Source: Cyathus striatus
Taxonomy: Eukaryota; Basidiomycota; Agaricomycetes; Agaricales; Nidulariaceae
DNA length: 64,000 bases
Assembly: GCA_025738555.1 (NCBI GenBank)
Contig: JAOVFP010000002.1
Coordinates: forward strand, 992,001-1,056,000
Direction of reading: 5' to 3'
In this document: piece by piece, positions 47,100 to 59,356 of the stretch
Layout: the number at the start of each line of letters is the position of its first letter
Position numbering within the stretch: the stretch's first letter is position 1
Program-made: the position numbers and the translations under genes
Notes under the pieces: generated by a model
Told to the model about the DNA's origin: nothing
What the model saw: only the letters and a program-made list of their open reading frames with translations
Database searches by the model: none

Positions 47100-48175
47100 G
47101 TGGGGCCCAAGCCTGAGTAGTACTGGGATCACCAATCACATATGTCACACTAGCATGACAGCTGTCACATGCCCTTTTCCATTGATCCAGTCAAATATCT
47201 CAAGCTACAACTTAGTACAAGCCTCTGATTACCTTCAAATAACTTGCATTATATACAGTTGAATAGTATCCTTAATATAATGAATGGATATATGTGTATT
47301 TGGTTATATCATTATTAAATCACAAGTTAATGCAATCTCTGCCAAAAATAGGCATCAAATCAGTATTTCTGTTCCCAGCTCTCAGAATCACAATATTTCA
47401 ACTTTCTTCAATAACAAATATTATACAGTAAAAGTAATAGAACAATGTTGTTGAGCCAGAGTTTTGAAAAATTATCTCTGACTATGATATCTGGTATATC
47501 ATATGTCATTATTTTGGGGTAACAATCACAAATTAAAAATTTGGGCTAAACAGTTTTATTCTTCTAATAGAACTGATCATATTTCATCACTAACATGAGC
47601 TATAAAATTGAGTTCCTGTTGCACAGCTGTAGTTTCAAGTAGGGGTCACTAATTTGACATGTCACACCAGGGTGACAGTGACACATGCCCATTTTGCATG
47701 GATTCAGTGAAATATCTTTTCTTACAGATACTCAATCACTTTAAAATAACTTACATGATATATAATTGAGTAGTATATTTAATATGATATAATTATATTT
47801 TTAGTAGTCTAATACATGAATTTAAATTTGTATAATAGTCCAACCTCTGCCAAAATATGCATCAAATCAGTAATATTTTGCCCAGTCTTCAGATTTTCAC
47901 TTTATCCACTAATATTAATGACAAAAGTTATATAATTTAACATAAGGAACAAAACTGTTGAGCCAGAATTTTAAGAAACCTTCTTTAACCAGTCAATCAT
48001 GCAAGGTAACACACAAGATCTCCAGATAAAAGTCAAAAATAAATATTCAGGCTTAACAGTTCTATTCTAATACTAAATCTGAGTACTTTTTGACTTTAAA
48101 GCTAGCTGTGAAAGTGAAGTTCTAATGAGTGGCTATAGATACAAGTTTTGCCCTCCTAAATAGTGTGAGAAACTA
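47100..48175. repeat. Degenerate tandem repeat, about 540 bp period
   Basis: 47105-47500 and 47640-48000 align directly: ATGTCACACTAGCATGACAG / ATGTCACACCAGGGTGACAG; CTCTGCCAAAAATAGGCATC / CTCTGCCAAAATATGCATCA; TTGTTGAGCCAGAG / CTGTTGAGCCAGAA. A third partial unit may start near 48090. Nearly CpG-free. Confidence 0.65.
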
Positions 48176-49473
48176 GTATAACATATACTCAAGTTGCACT
48201 GTGAACCACCATTAGACAGCTATTCTCTTCAAAATAATTATTCTGACTCAATATTTTTGTTAATATATTGTAGCTGAGCACTTTATATTACTATCACTAA
48301 TCAAAATAATAAGTTTCCATAAAGCAATTGAAGTTGCAATTTTGCTGTATCAAAGAGCATGGGAAATTAGCACAGTACACTTGGAAATACTGCACATACA
48401 CCACTTAAACACTACCTCCAAGTAATAACTTAGCAGAAATTCATAAAATAAACTTTATTATACTACATTTGAACTACTGTTTATGATTATAAAAATAATT
48501 TAATCAGATATAGTAAAATATCTCTTTAATTCTTCAATTCAGCAACTGTGACAAAGTTGTGATAAGAAAGGAAGATGTATGTAAGCATTTATGTTTATAA
48601 TTTCAATATGGTACATATATTTCAACACTTAGAATAGATGAAATATTATTATTATACAGAAAGAATGAAGAGAAACACTCAGAATTTCATTTTCCTGTGT
48701 CAGTTTTATTCTGGGTCAAGATTTTCATCACTTTTGATCACACTGTGTGACATCACACTAAACACCATATAGGAATTGGTGACCCCCATTAGTACATCAT
48801 CTCAGAACCTACCACCATGGCACCACAGGGCACCACTCCAAATAGTGTGGTCAAGTATGTATGAGGCATATCATGGTGGGCTTTTAGCTGTCCAGTTCCA
48901 GCTGTCCTTTGGCCTGTCATTTGATCTGTCTTGTTCAGGCATCAGTCATGATGTCACACATAACAAACTAGGTGGTGATTGATAATTGAAGTCCAGACAA
49001 AATCAAGATGTAGTAATCAACAAATTATCCTTCAAAAATTGCTGTAGACCATCTAAATATTTGAAGCAGTAGCATATAAACATTTTTAATCTCTTAAAAT
49101 TCACATTTTCTGTTCTATTCCCTAAATATGCTGTAAAAGTATACTTATTATCCCATAATTAGTTTTTTACATTTTTGTGCTAATAAAAGATATTTGTATG
49201 GAACAAATTTTCACCTTTATTTCTTCTCTTTGTTCAAAATATATTCCAAAGGAAGTGAATATAAGATACAAAAACAACCAGATCAAGGATTTCATGAAAA
49301 TTCCTCAGGATTACTTGAGTGAATTAAATACTACTTGAAATCATTGGTAACTATACAGATATTGAGTGTGAGTATACACCTTGATTGTGAAGTCAAGTAT
49401 TAGATGGTCTCACAATCACAACATTTATTTTTATACACCTTCCTCAGAAATCTTTGAATAGTATGGCAATGAG
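48176..49473. other. AT-rich, CpG-depleted stretch with no supported feature
   Basis: Several thousand bases here contain only a handful of CpG. No domain, TIR or LTR recognised. Confidence 0.4.
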
Positions 49474-50084
49474 CCTTTCACTCAGCAATGAGTCTCCTGT
49501 TACAATCAACCATACCAAATTAGGCTCTAGCACAAGATTTTGACACATCACATGGTTGGTTCACAAGCCAGTTTGAACAGTGGCATGGTGCTTGAAAGGC
49601 ACTTATATGGCAATCCTTCATGCAATGTTTCTTGTGCTTGCATTTATGTATGCTACTCCCTAGATACAATAGATATATCACTACAGTAAATAATAAGTCC
49701 ATCATACTTGCCTATATTTGATATTTTATTGTAAGTAGGCATTAAACAAGTGCTTATAAATTGTCATGTCTGCGTCTAGTAACAGTAATCTACTAGGGAA
49801 ATATATGTATTCACTGTAGTATCTAGAAATGACATTAATTTAATATTTGATTTCAGTAACTACTTACTGTACGGCAATGGCACACTTATCAACATTAATA
49901 ATAGTGCTGTACAAGTATTATAGTTATTGAAATAAAGCTATTTATTTTGTAAATATTTATAACTCTTGAGACTCTTTCACCATTTACAGAAATTGTTAGC
50001 ATGTACAGGTAATAGAGGTGTGTAACTAGATAAAGTAAGAATACTATAGCAGGTAATACAAATAAGTAAATGAATAGCTAAGTA

Positions 50085-50290
50085 TAGTGTGCTCTGCTCA
50101 CCTCAGTTCTCATAATGATGAGAGACAACTGGGGTGGGCAGTAACATTGTAATCTACTTTTATACCAGGAAAGAATGACAATTTGTAATATGAGATCAAG
50201 TCAAGTCAGTAAGGAAAATGGCAGTGCCCTGCCAGCTGAAGTGCTGACATGGCACATCAATAGTGTGAGGATTGGATGATAAATCTGCAT
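50085..50290. repeat. Segment homologous to the interior of the 16.9-18.2 kb element, with hairpin
   Basis: CTGCTCACCTCAGTTCTCAT and ATGAGAGACAACTGGGGTGG are inverted arms, then TGTAATCTACTTTTATA. Downstream GATCAAGTCAAG.. and CCTGCCAGCTGAAGTGC parallel 17632-17690. Confidence 0.6.
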
Positions 50291-50718
50291 TCCATAACAG
50301 GGATGAAATGAGGGTATAACTTACCACATGGGTAGATACTAAATTACTTTTGAGGGAAGTATATGTAGGTACAACATTAAGATATGAAGTATTTGAACAC
50401 AGCCTACCTACTATATACATTAAAAACTTGGTTATCACATTCTGTGAAGTTGTATATTTTAAACACTACATAGATATGCATATGTATGCACCTTATGACA
50501 TGACATCCCATGAAAATTAATTCACTGGCCAGCAGTAATCCAACATTCAACACAGGTACATATATATCAACTTAAGTATAACTACCAGTTTATCAGATAC
50601 AATGATTTTCGAAAAAGATGGGGAAGAAGAAAGGATCAAGTTCATACTGCATGATGTTGTATTGTATTATCCCACCAACATACTTTTTGTTTATATAAAA
50701 ATGTTACTTATGTACATA

Positions 50719-52157
50719 TGGGCCTACAGGAAATCCAGTTGAGTGTCACTCGAACATTACTCAAATGTTACTTGAATGTCACTTGAATTGACACTCAAAG
50801 TGTCACTCGATTTTTGCTTGCTTAAATATCTTGCTTAATTTCAGTGGCCTAATTACATGATTTATGTACTTGTTTGCTACTCTAGTCAATAAATTGTTAT
50901 CTTACTATTATGTACCTAATAAACAATGTATTAAACTAAAAAAATAGATTAAAAAGCGCGATAAATGAGCTAGTAATGGTATAATATTTTTCTCACTGTT
51001 ATATATGTCACTCAAATGTCACTTGATTGTCACTCGAATGCTACTCGAGTGCTACTCAAGTGAAATTGTTGTCACTCAAATAAAATGCAACTTGAATGTT
51101 ACTTGAATTTTCACTTGAATGTGTCACTCAAATTTCTGGACTGTCACTCAAATTTGCTTGCTTAACTCACTTAATTTTAAATTTAATTGTACTTCTTGTG
51201 TACTTCACTCTCATCTGCCCTCCCACTCAAAATTTCCCACACCTCCGCTTATCAGCTATGTTCAATAATGTCCCGCTCATTGTTTCCCACACCTCCGCTT
51301 AACTATTATATTGCTTGATTGATGTCAACCTCACCACTCATTGTTTCCCATACCTCCGCTTATCATTTGTGATGGATGCCAACCTTCCCGCTCGTTGTTT
51401 CCCACGCCTCCGCTTATCCATGCACTGCATGACAGCCTTCCTGCTCATCATTTCCCATGCCTCTGCTTATTATATTCAGTTCCCCTCACCACTGCCTGCC
51501 CTTCTCAAAAATTCCCATGGTATTTCATTCATTAAATACCCATCCTCAACATTTCCCATGCATTTTAGTGTTGCCTGCTGTCACCTATGATTTCCCCATG
51601 CTTCATCAGTTCATTATTTCATTGTTCCCCACCCCCCGCTTTCATTTTCCCATGCACATATTATTTATTTATTGGACTTTCCCTTAATTTTATAGCCATT
51701 TAACACAGTCTAATATATAAAGAAGAATATATAAAAGATGTTACAAAAAGATTCAGGAGAAAATAGCAAATATTGAGTGAAAAAATGCGAAATTACTTGC
51801 TCACTGTTGAGCATGATGATGAGGAAGGGCACCCATCAACACATCACCCATCAATATGTGTGGCAGCCTTGAGGAAGTGAATTTGATGGCATTGATAGAT
51901 GTCAATGACAGCAATTGCAAACATGGACAAAGGTGAGAAGATGTGTGGGAAATTTTGAACAAGGTGAGAATGTTGAAGGAAATGGTGGGCGGGGGAGGGC
52001 AGAACAGGGGAGAATGATTTTGAAATGGTACTTTTTTTTCATCACTCAAATCTCGAATCTTCACTTGATGACAACTCAAACACTACTCAATTGCTACTCA
52101 AACATCACTCGATTTCACTCAAAAGAAATCAGCCTCAACTGGAATTCTTGTAAGCCC
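50719..52157. mobile_element. 1.44 kb TIR element with subterminal ACTCAA/ACTTGA repeats
   Basis: Left (T)GGGCCTACAGGAAATCCAGT and right (inverted) GGGCTTACAAGAATTCCAGT, both followed by TGAG. ATGTACATA flanks each side (50710-50718, 52158-52166); being palindromic, it could also be partly TIR. Inside each end are many copies of GTCACTCGAA / TACTTGAATG words. No transposase. Confidence 0.75.
51233..51470. repeat. Minisatellite, five units of about 50-61 bp
   Basis: TTTCCCACACCTCCGCTTAT recurs at 51233, 51283, 51344, 51398 and 51450, followed by variable text and CCGCTCATTG. CpG survives in most units although the surrounding DNA has lost it. Confidence 0.8.
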
Positions 52158-52169
52158 ATGTACATACTT

Positions 52170-54180
52170 GTTTATAACTATCTCTTAGCTTGACCTTCTT
52201 GTTGGTAGATATTTTTTAGTGTAATGTATTGAATAGCTGTCATCAGCAATCACCCATATTACAAAAATAGTTAAATTAGTTAAATTAAGAACAGAAATAA
52301 GCCAATTACAAGGTAAAATTAGCACAAATAAGTCCTATAAGGTGTTTTAGGCAAATAAGCGGAGGCCCCCCATTTATGTTGATAGAAATAAGTGAATATT
52401 AGTTTGCATTAGTGAATTATAGCTATGCATTTGCTCAACATTTGCTCATTGAATATGTATATAAGGAGGCATTCAGTAGGCTTAAACATTTACTCAGAAT
52501 TCAGAACATGTATTTATGAACAATATGATTTATTAGCATAAATACTACATACATAAAAGTAGTCTAACAAGGGAACACATATACTAGCATATAAAACTTA
52601 AACTCCAACCCTCTCTACACTACTACTGAAGGAATATCAATACAGAAGCTATAAACACAATTACAAATGAATGTCGTAACCCGAAGAACACGAAACCAAC
52701 ATATGAAAATATGGTCAAGACTCAGCAAGAACTTGCAGAAGTGACAAAGGGTAATATAACAAGCTTCAAAGATAAACCCTGTGCCACAGAAATAGAACAA
52801 AACTATCTATAATAAGGAAAGTGCATAAGTAAAAAGGGGGTGCAGATAACCAGTTACTCACCATAATAAAATGAACAAGTCCACCCCATGCACAAAAACA
52901 CCCTGAAAACACACTACCAACAGCACACATAAGAGCAACTATCAATGCACAAAACATTAGTGAAGAGCTACTTGTGTTAATGTAGCTAAAACATAACTAC
53001 TTACTTGCACATAGAATAAGTTGAGTATATGTACATAGCATTGAGCAAGGAGAGCTGAGGAAGGTCATTGAGTAAGCATACTGTAAATAGGATAGAAAAT
53101 GCACACATGGGTTGGGGAGAAACCACTGTGCCATGGTTATCTGTCTTGATTTTGATGTAGACTTGGAGGGCATAGGCGAAAGACTGCTAAGTCCTGGTGG
53201 AAGGTTGGAGAAGAAGAGAAGGGGACAGAATATGAGGAGGGAGTGGACAGGGGCAATACATCCTCAGTACATGACAGTGTATATGCCTAGTGTGAAGGGG
53301 AAACAGGAGAGGGAGGGTAAGAAAGAAACAGAAGGGAAGGGCAAGTTCAATGTTGTTGTGACATGGATTCTGTCATGTGATTAATTTAACATTATGTCAA
53401 CTGAGACAAACAGATAAATTGATTGGCTGGGAATATCAGCTATGATCTTTCAGCTCAATCAAATGCACTCAGAATCACTAAGTCTGCATGCTCGCTTTAC
53501 AGTGCTCCTTGCATTTTACTTCACAACTTCGTTGTATTCTCTCAAAATACACTGGAAATTGGAGCATACTAAAATAATAAAGTAAGTACTCAAGATATGT
53601 GTTCCCAACCACCTATTTAATAACTGCTATACTTAAGAAACACTTTAGTACTCTTGCTGTACAAGTCCTATTATTATACAATGGCATACACTACTACTAT
53701 TATCAATGTATTTAATGTGTTTGTATGACCAAATATATGTTATACATACAAGTAAAATTTAGTTAGCAATTAGCTACAATTAGATGTTAGTAGCTAACTT
53801 AATTACATTTACTTACATCACATTAGTGAAAATAAGCCTGGTATAAGTGGAGACAAGAAGTAATTAGTAATGGGCTCCTCTTTATCACACTAAATACACT
53901 AATTTAGTCATGTGGGAATTTACTGATGGTAGCTCCCCAGCAGTAATTGTTCATATACTTATCTTAAATGCACATACTTTTAACAATGTTACATCACTTT
54001 CCATTTCATGCATTTTATAGCATCGGAAACAAGAACAAGTTCCTCCAATAGAGAAGAAAGAAAATAAACCTGCCTTTCATTCTGTACTGTACTGCACATT
54101 CCCTCTCTTATCTCCTCGCACAACTAGAACATGAGGGATTTAAGTCAATGGAAGAGGTTCACTTACATAAAGGTTGCCAT
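52170..54180. other. Interior of the large TIR element, no supported gene
   Basis: AT-rich and CpG-poor. Frames at 52615-52957 (minus) and 53112-53384 (plus) have no domain. AAATAAGCGGAGGC at about 52351 echoes the minisatellite word in inverse orientation. Confidence 0.4.
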
Positions 54181-55183
54181 ACAAGCCAAATCTGAGCTGA
54201 TGTGTTGAAATCTCGCACTAGTACCTAATTTGGTATAGTCAGTTGTAACAGGGGACTATGGAGTCTAGTGATGTGAAATGGCTGGATATAGTGAAGCTTG
54301 GCTCAGCTACAGGCAGCTAAACCAGTAAATTGGCTAACACTAGCTTGGCTAGTTGGCTAAGCCACAGCTAACTTTACTATTTAAGGACATGTATATTGGC
54401 AGGACCATATTGCAATATAAGTTAGGCATACTTCAGGTTTTCTTGCTTATTCTGAAGAACATTAATCTTATTCAATGTATTAATCAATAGTATGATATCA
54501 GAATGTGTAACTTTAAATAAATACAACATGAATTATATGATTTAAATGATCATATTGAGACTTCTTGAGAACACTGCTTAGTGTCAGCAATGTAAACATC
54601 ATATAATGTTCAGAAAAAAGAATCCTTTCAACAAAGCAGAGCCATTTTTAATGTTTAAAAATTTGTATCCAAGGCCTGAACAATTACATGACTGAAGTTA
54701 GTAAGTAATACAGAGATGCAGCCTGAAATACACTGGTTTAGTCAAGATAATTGAAATGCTAATTGAAATTCCCAAAATTGTGGTACAAATGCATCTATTA
54801 AGAGCATCAAATACAATAAATAACGAAATTCATGTTCAATTATAACTGATATAAAGGGAGTGTACAGGAATCATGAGGAGCATGAACGATTCAATCAGAG
54901 GTTGCCAGTGAGAGACCAAAGCTGAAGATTATCCTATGGTGCATGCGGCTTAGTCACCACCTGTTTTGGACAGCGGCAAAAATGGCCCATGAAAAAAAAT
55001 GAATTTATTTTTCATCATTTTGGTCACCATTGAGCATAGCATCAGCGTCGATTATTGCATAGTTACAGCCATAGTATGAATTGATATGTGTGTTTGAGTT
55101 TCAATAGGTTTCAACCATCTCCTAACACTGAGTACTGAGCCATTGTTGATTAACTTGCACTTAACTTGTACTATCACAACATA

Positions 55184-58100
55184 ATGGGTCAACCAAAGAA
55201 AACTTGAAAAGCAAAACAACAGGCAGCTGCTCAAGCACAAGAAGGCTGAATACATCAAGACCATGTGCACACAATTAAAGGGAATTCACGCCAACATGCC
55301 AGTTGCGATGCTGTTGAGTTTATGGAAGTGTTCACCACCTCTGATGTCGAAGAACTCTTCGAGCCAGAAGAAAATGATCCAGAGCTGTCAGTGGATGATG
55401 GATTGGAAGAGACTGAGTGCACATCTTGGACTGGTGGTGTTAACCATGTGGTATCTGAGTCCGAGGAGGAAATTGAGGGGTGGGTTGATATTGATGAAGG
55501 TGAAGTGGCGGGTGATGGAGCAGATCTGCAAGAGCTTTCAGCAGAGGAGGTTTTTGAGAGCCTGCAGAGAGAATGTCAATTCCATGCAGATATGGATATT
55601 TTAAGCAAACAAACACCTTATGAGAAGGTGCTTTTGAGCAAGCCTGCATCATTTTGGAAGAAAGCTGAGGCAAACTGTTCCCTTGGATACAACAAGCTGG
55701 CAATATGAACCAAGCGTCACCATAATAAATGTCTTCATGACAAAGAGCTGAAGAATGCAGTTGTAAGAGAAAGGTGTGTTAATGTTGGTTTGAATGTATC
55801 ATAAAATTTATACTTACCATGCCAATCTGACAGTGATACTGCAAAGAATTTTCGTTCATTCTTCACAGTCAGTCAAGTTGATGACTCATTCTGTGGATAT
55901 ATATCTGATCTTAGTAATAATGAAGATGAAACCAACTCTGCAGTGTGGCAATCAGATGACAAAGAAGAGCCTGAAAACACACTTACAAGCTCATCAAATG
56001 TAATTCCCCCACCACCATCCAAACACTGTAAACTATCTATCTCTGTTTGTGATGCCAGAATGCAGAAGAGAGCTCATAAGATAGATATACTACAAGAGGG
56101 ACTCACTGGAATTGAGAAGCTTATTGCTTCAAAACGAGATCTGTTTGATGCAGGCCACACTGGTCTGCAAGCATATCAAGCACGGGCAATTCAAAGCTGT
56201 CTTCAAATGATCATGAAGGGCAAAAGAAAATTTGTTGAGGCTTCAGAGGTGGCTGCAGAGAGTCATAGATTTGCGAAGGTTCATGGAGGCCGACTTTTAA
56301 GGTCATGGGTTAATGCATGGATACATGCTGAGATGCCTGATGGGCATACACTACCTATAGTCATGGATTTTAGCTTTTTCTATACATGTAATTAGTACTC
56401 ACCAAACAGTAACAAACATGGGTTAGTTACAGAATTGGAGTGAGACCCGAGCTGCCAGTTAAAAGTACTAAGAAGTACACTTACCAAGGGTGTGAATAGG
56501 ACAAAGCCTAAGGTAGTACTATGTGCAGAAGAGACAGATAAAGCAGCAGTGCCAAACTTAGCGACTAAGTGGATAACAGCCAGAATGTGTCTAGCAACGC
56601 ACGAAGGTCACATGATCAAACATGATCATTACTCAAGAGAAGCAAGCAATGACGAAGCACCTTACTAGACGCTTCGGCAACTCCTGGAACCCTGAGCCAA
56701 CCAATTGACTTCTCTCGGAGTAACCAGCAAAGTGATGCATGTTTAATTAAAGTAATAAGCCCTGAGCCCTGATAGATCTTTGCGCTATTCTTAGCACATT
56801 CGCATATAGCCAATCCCATCCCAACTGAAGGAATGCACACAGCACCATATTCCCTGTTGTGCAACCTCCTATGACAGATGTGTGACCCCCTGTCCAGCAT
56901 GCTCTGTGAGCATACAGCTTTCCCTTGTCAGTGATGTAGTTTACAAGCCCTAGTACCCCGAATGTACCTATCTAGCACCTATACAGTACCATCAGCCACC
57001 ATATTTCCAGTAATATATAAAGTAGATGAGTTTTGCCATGTAGACCAAGCTATCCCCCATGCAGCTTCCATTATAAAGTACTTTGACATAGTGTAGTGAA
57101 ATAAAGTGTATTTTCTGAGATCATTGATTAGTAATTTGATTTGAGTCTAGTAAGAAGAAACCGCAAACTCATAGAGAATTGCATGTTTGCCTTGTACATA
57201 GCCAGAGACGTTATCTAATCACTACTTAGTTATTCCTTAACCTTCCTATACATCCCCCTTCCACCCCCTTTTGCCCAGAAGCATCCTTAATACTGATCTT
57301 CTGCGAAATTCCCTCCAAACTCACCACCCTGTTACATTGTTTTAGGAGTAAGTAGTTATTATTACATAAGCTAGCTACTATCACCCTGTTGTAAACATCT
57401 CTAACCTCTTAATGCTCATGAACTTCCTATATCCAAAAGGGGTGCCCATTCAAAGGTCTTCTCGCTTCTTGATGATCTGGAAGTTTGTACAGAATTGCAA
57501 GCATATCTGCATTCAAACAAATGGTCAATCAATCCAAAAAAGCTCGCATTATTCACACAGAATAAACTTCTGCCAGATGAATTGAAGAAATATCTCACCA
57601 ATGTCATTCAAAATGAGATGCCAAAGGGATTGGTACAGTATCTCAAGCTTGAACTTATCCCTCGCATCTACATGAAAGTCGTAAAGGGGATATCATTGAC
57701 AACAGCAAGGAGTTGGCTTGCAAAGGAAGGGTTCCGTTACACAGCACACAATAAAGCACTGTATTATGATAGCCATGAATGGCCAGATGTGATCAATGTC
57801 TGTCAGAAAAAATTCATTCCATATTATTGAAAAGTCAAACCTCACTTGATGAAGTTTGAAATTGGAAAAGTTTTGAAAGAAATCCCACCAATGCTCAAAC
57901 CCAGTGAACAACCAGTTGTTCTTGTAGCCCAGGATGAAATAACTGCACAGGCAAATGATGGGAATAAAATGACTTGGGTTTGGCAAGGCGAGCAACCATT
58001 AAAAAAGAAGGGTGTTGGAAGAGGGTTGCATCAATCAGATATGATTTGCTCAACAGTTGGGTGGCTTAAAGAAGCAAGTCAGACCATTGAATATGGTAAA

Positions 58101-58959
58101 AATTATGACGGATATTGGAATGGTGAGATGTTTATAACACAGGTAATATCTATTTATTTATTCTTGAATGAAATCTAACCTTGATTGCAATAAACAGATA
58201 AAAGAAAAGATTATTCCCACATTTGAGAGGGCACATCCTCCTGGGTATCAAATGCTTATGATGGTTGACAATTCTCAAGGCCACTCAGCATATGCACAGG
58301 ATGCTCTCCTTGTCAATCAGATGAATATGAATCCAGGAGGAAAGCAATCAAAAATGCGCAATGGGTGGTTTATCAAAGATGGAATTAAAGTTACTCAGCC
58401 TATGGTGTTTTCAGATGATCATCCTGAATTTCCAGGTGAGGCTAAAGGGATGGAACAGGTACTCATTGAGCACAGGATATTCCAAAGGGGCCTTAGAATG
58501 CAATGCAAAAAACCAAGTGATGACTTGTCAGGAAAATGTAATTCTGAGGCAACATCTTGCTGTGCAAAATGGATACTTGAGTTGCAGCCAGACTTCCAAG
58601 AACAAAAATCACTTGTTATTGAAGTGATTGAAGCTGCTGGCCACCTTTGCATTGTTCTTCCAAAATTTCACTGTGAACTTAATTTTATCAAGTTCTTCTG
58701 GGGGGCTGTTAAGAGGTATCTTCGTGATCATTGTGATTATACATTCACCACACTACAGGAGAATATGCTAAAGGCACTTGATTCAGTGTCTATTGAAACC
58801 ATACGAAAATGGGAACATCGTGTTCATTGATGGATATCGGCTTATGAAACTGGTCTCAATGCATGGGATGCTCAAAAAGAGGTTCGCAACTTCAGTTCTC
58901 GCAAATACACATCACATTGCAGGATTCCAGAAAGCCTTGCCAGGCAAACGGACGCTTGA
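55184..58959 (+). pseudogene. IS630/Tc1-mariner-like DDE transposase (inactive)
   Basis: Start MGQPKKT at 55184, acidic N-terminal region (VEELFEPEENDPELSVDDGL), helix-rich middle (LPISKRGAHSKVFSLLDDLE, GISLTTARSWLAKEGFRYTA) and a DDE domain: VVLVAQDEITAQANDGNK (first D), MLMMVDNSQGHSAYAQDA (second D), and FHCELNFIKFFWGAVKRYLR where related proteins read NFIE/NPIE, so the third acidic residue is Lys. In-frame TGA codons lie at 55205, 55247, 55706, 57828 and 58828; I saw no TAA/TAG before the natural stop at 58957. A normal intron lies near 58142-58197. The enzyme would cut and paste the element into TA sites; this copy cannot. Confidence 0.88.
56396..57411. mobile_element. LTR-like insertion within the transposase gene
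   Basis: About 1 kb separates two conserved coding blocks (..GHTLPIV and ELPISKRGAH..). It contains a TATA-like ATATATAAAGTAG (about 57012) and AATAAAG (about 57100) in the spacing of an LTR U3-R-U5. I could not fix TG..CA ends or a duplication. A long intron is the alternative. Confidence 0.3.
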
Positions 58960-59356
58960 CATCATGACTAAGCTTACCATATATAGTAACTCCTTCCTAA
59001 AATGGTAATGCGGCAAATTTGATGATTTTCCGAAAAATATATCTCACCCAGTTTTGACAATATCAAAAAACGCTCTTGACATTTTATTCCTTTCATCAAA
59101 ACAACCAATTCTACAAGAGGAATAAGAAAAAGGTAGGGTTTAGCGTGAGAAATTTCTACTGCTTGTTTCTTGTACAAATCTTGTGGTGACTAAGCCGTGT
59201 GCACCATAATTAGGAAGGATGTGGGCTAAGACCCTTAGCTGTACGGTTAGCTGCCTTAGCTGTTAGCCGTAAACCCGGCTACGGCTATTAGCGGAACCGG
59301 CTCAGCTCAAGCGGCTACGGCTCCCCAAGCCGAGCCGCAACAACACTAACGGAGTC

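Larger units (their letters stand above)
54937..59206 (+). mobile_element. 4,270 bp Tc1/mariner-superfamily (IS630-like) transposon
   Basis: TIR TGGTGCA(T/C)(G/A)CGGCTTAGTC then ACCAC, 24 bp, at both ends; TA at 54935-54936 and 59207-59208. The uninterrupted site ATTATCCTAATTAGGAAGG exists in hAT copy 1 (about 44098), confirming boundaries. Contains one transposase gene. Confidence 0.95.
54266..59348. mobile_element. hAT-like non-autonomous element, copy 2, carrying a Tc1/mariner insert
   Basis: Same TAGTGATGTG..CAACACTA ends as copy 1. Target duplication ATGGAGTC (54258-54265) / ACGGAGTC (59349-59356), differing by one C-to-T at a CpG. Without the insert it is about 810 bp: it lacks most of the interior of copy 1 (about 43130-43950) and the 598 bp MITE. 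Confidence 0.88.
49484..59356. mobile_element. Large TIR element (host of the nested stack)
   Basis: GTCTCCTGTTACAATCAACC.. at 49492 matches, inverted, GTCCCCTGTTACAACTGACT.. ending at 54256. The pairing continues through ATACCAAATTAGG and ACACATCA for about 70 bp, then with gaps. If the hAT element at 54266-59348 is removed, CCTTTCACTC follows the right end (59357-59366) and precedes the left end (49474-49483), a 10 bp duplication. Without inserts the element is about 3.3-4.8 kb. No transposase frame. Internal similarity to 16949-18210 suggests a Mutator-like family. Confidence 0.6.

Noticed and set aside
51233..51470. CRISPR-like array of spaced repeats
   Set aside because: Units are diverged, spacers are similar to one another, the host is a fungus, and no cas genes occur.
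56616..56900. 94-codon minus-strand protein
   Set aside because: Lies in a probable LTR or long intron of the transposase gene and has no recognisable motif.
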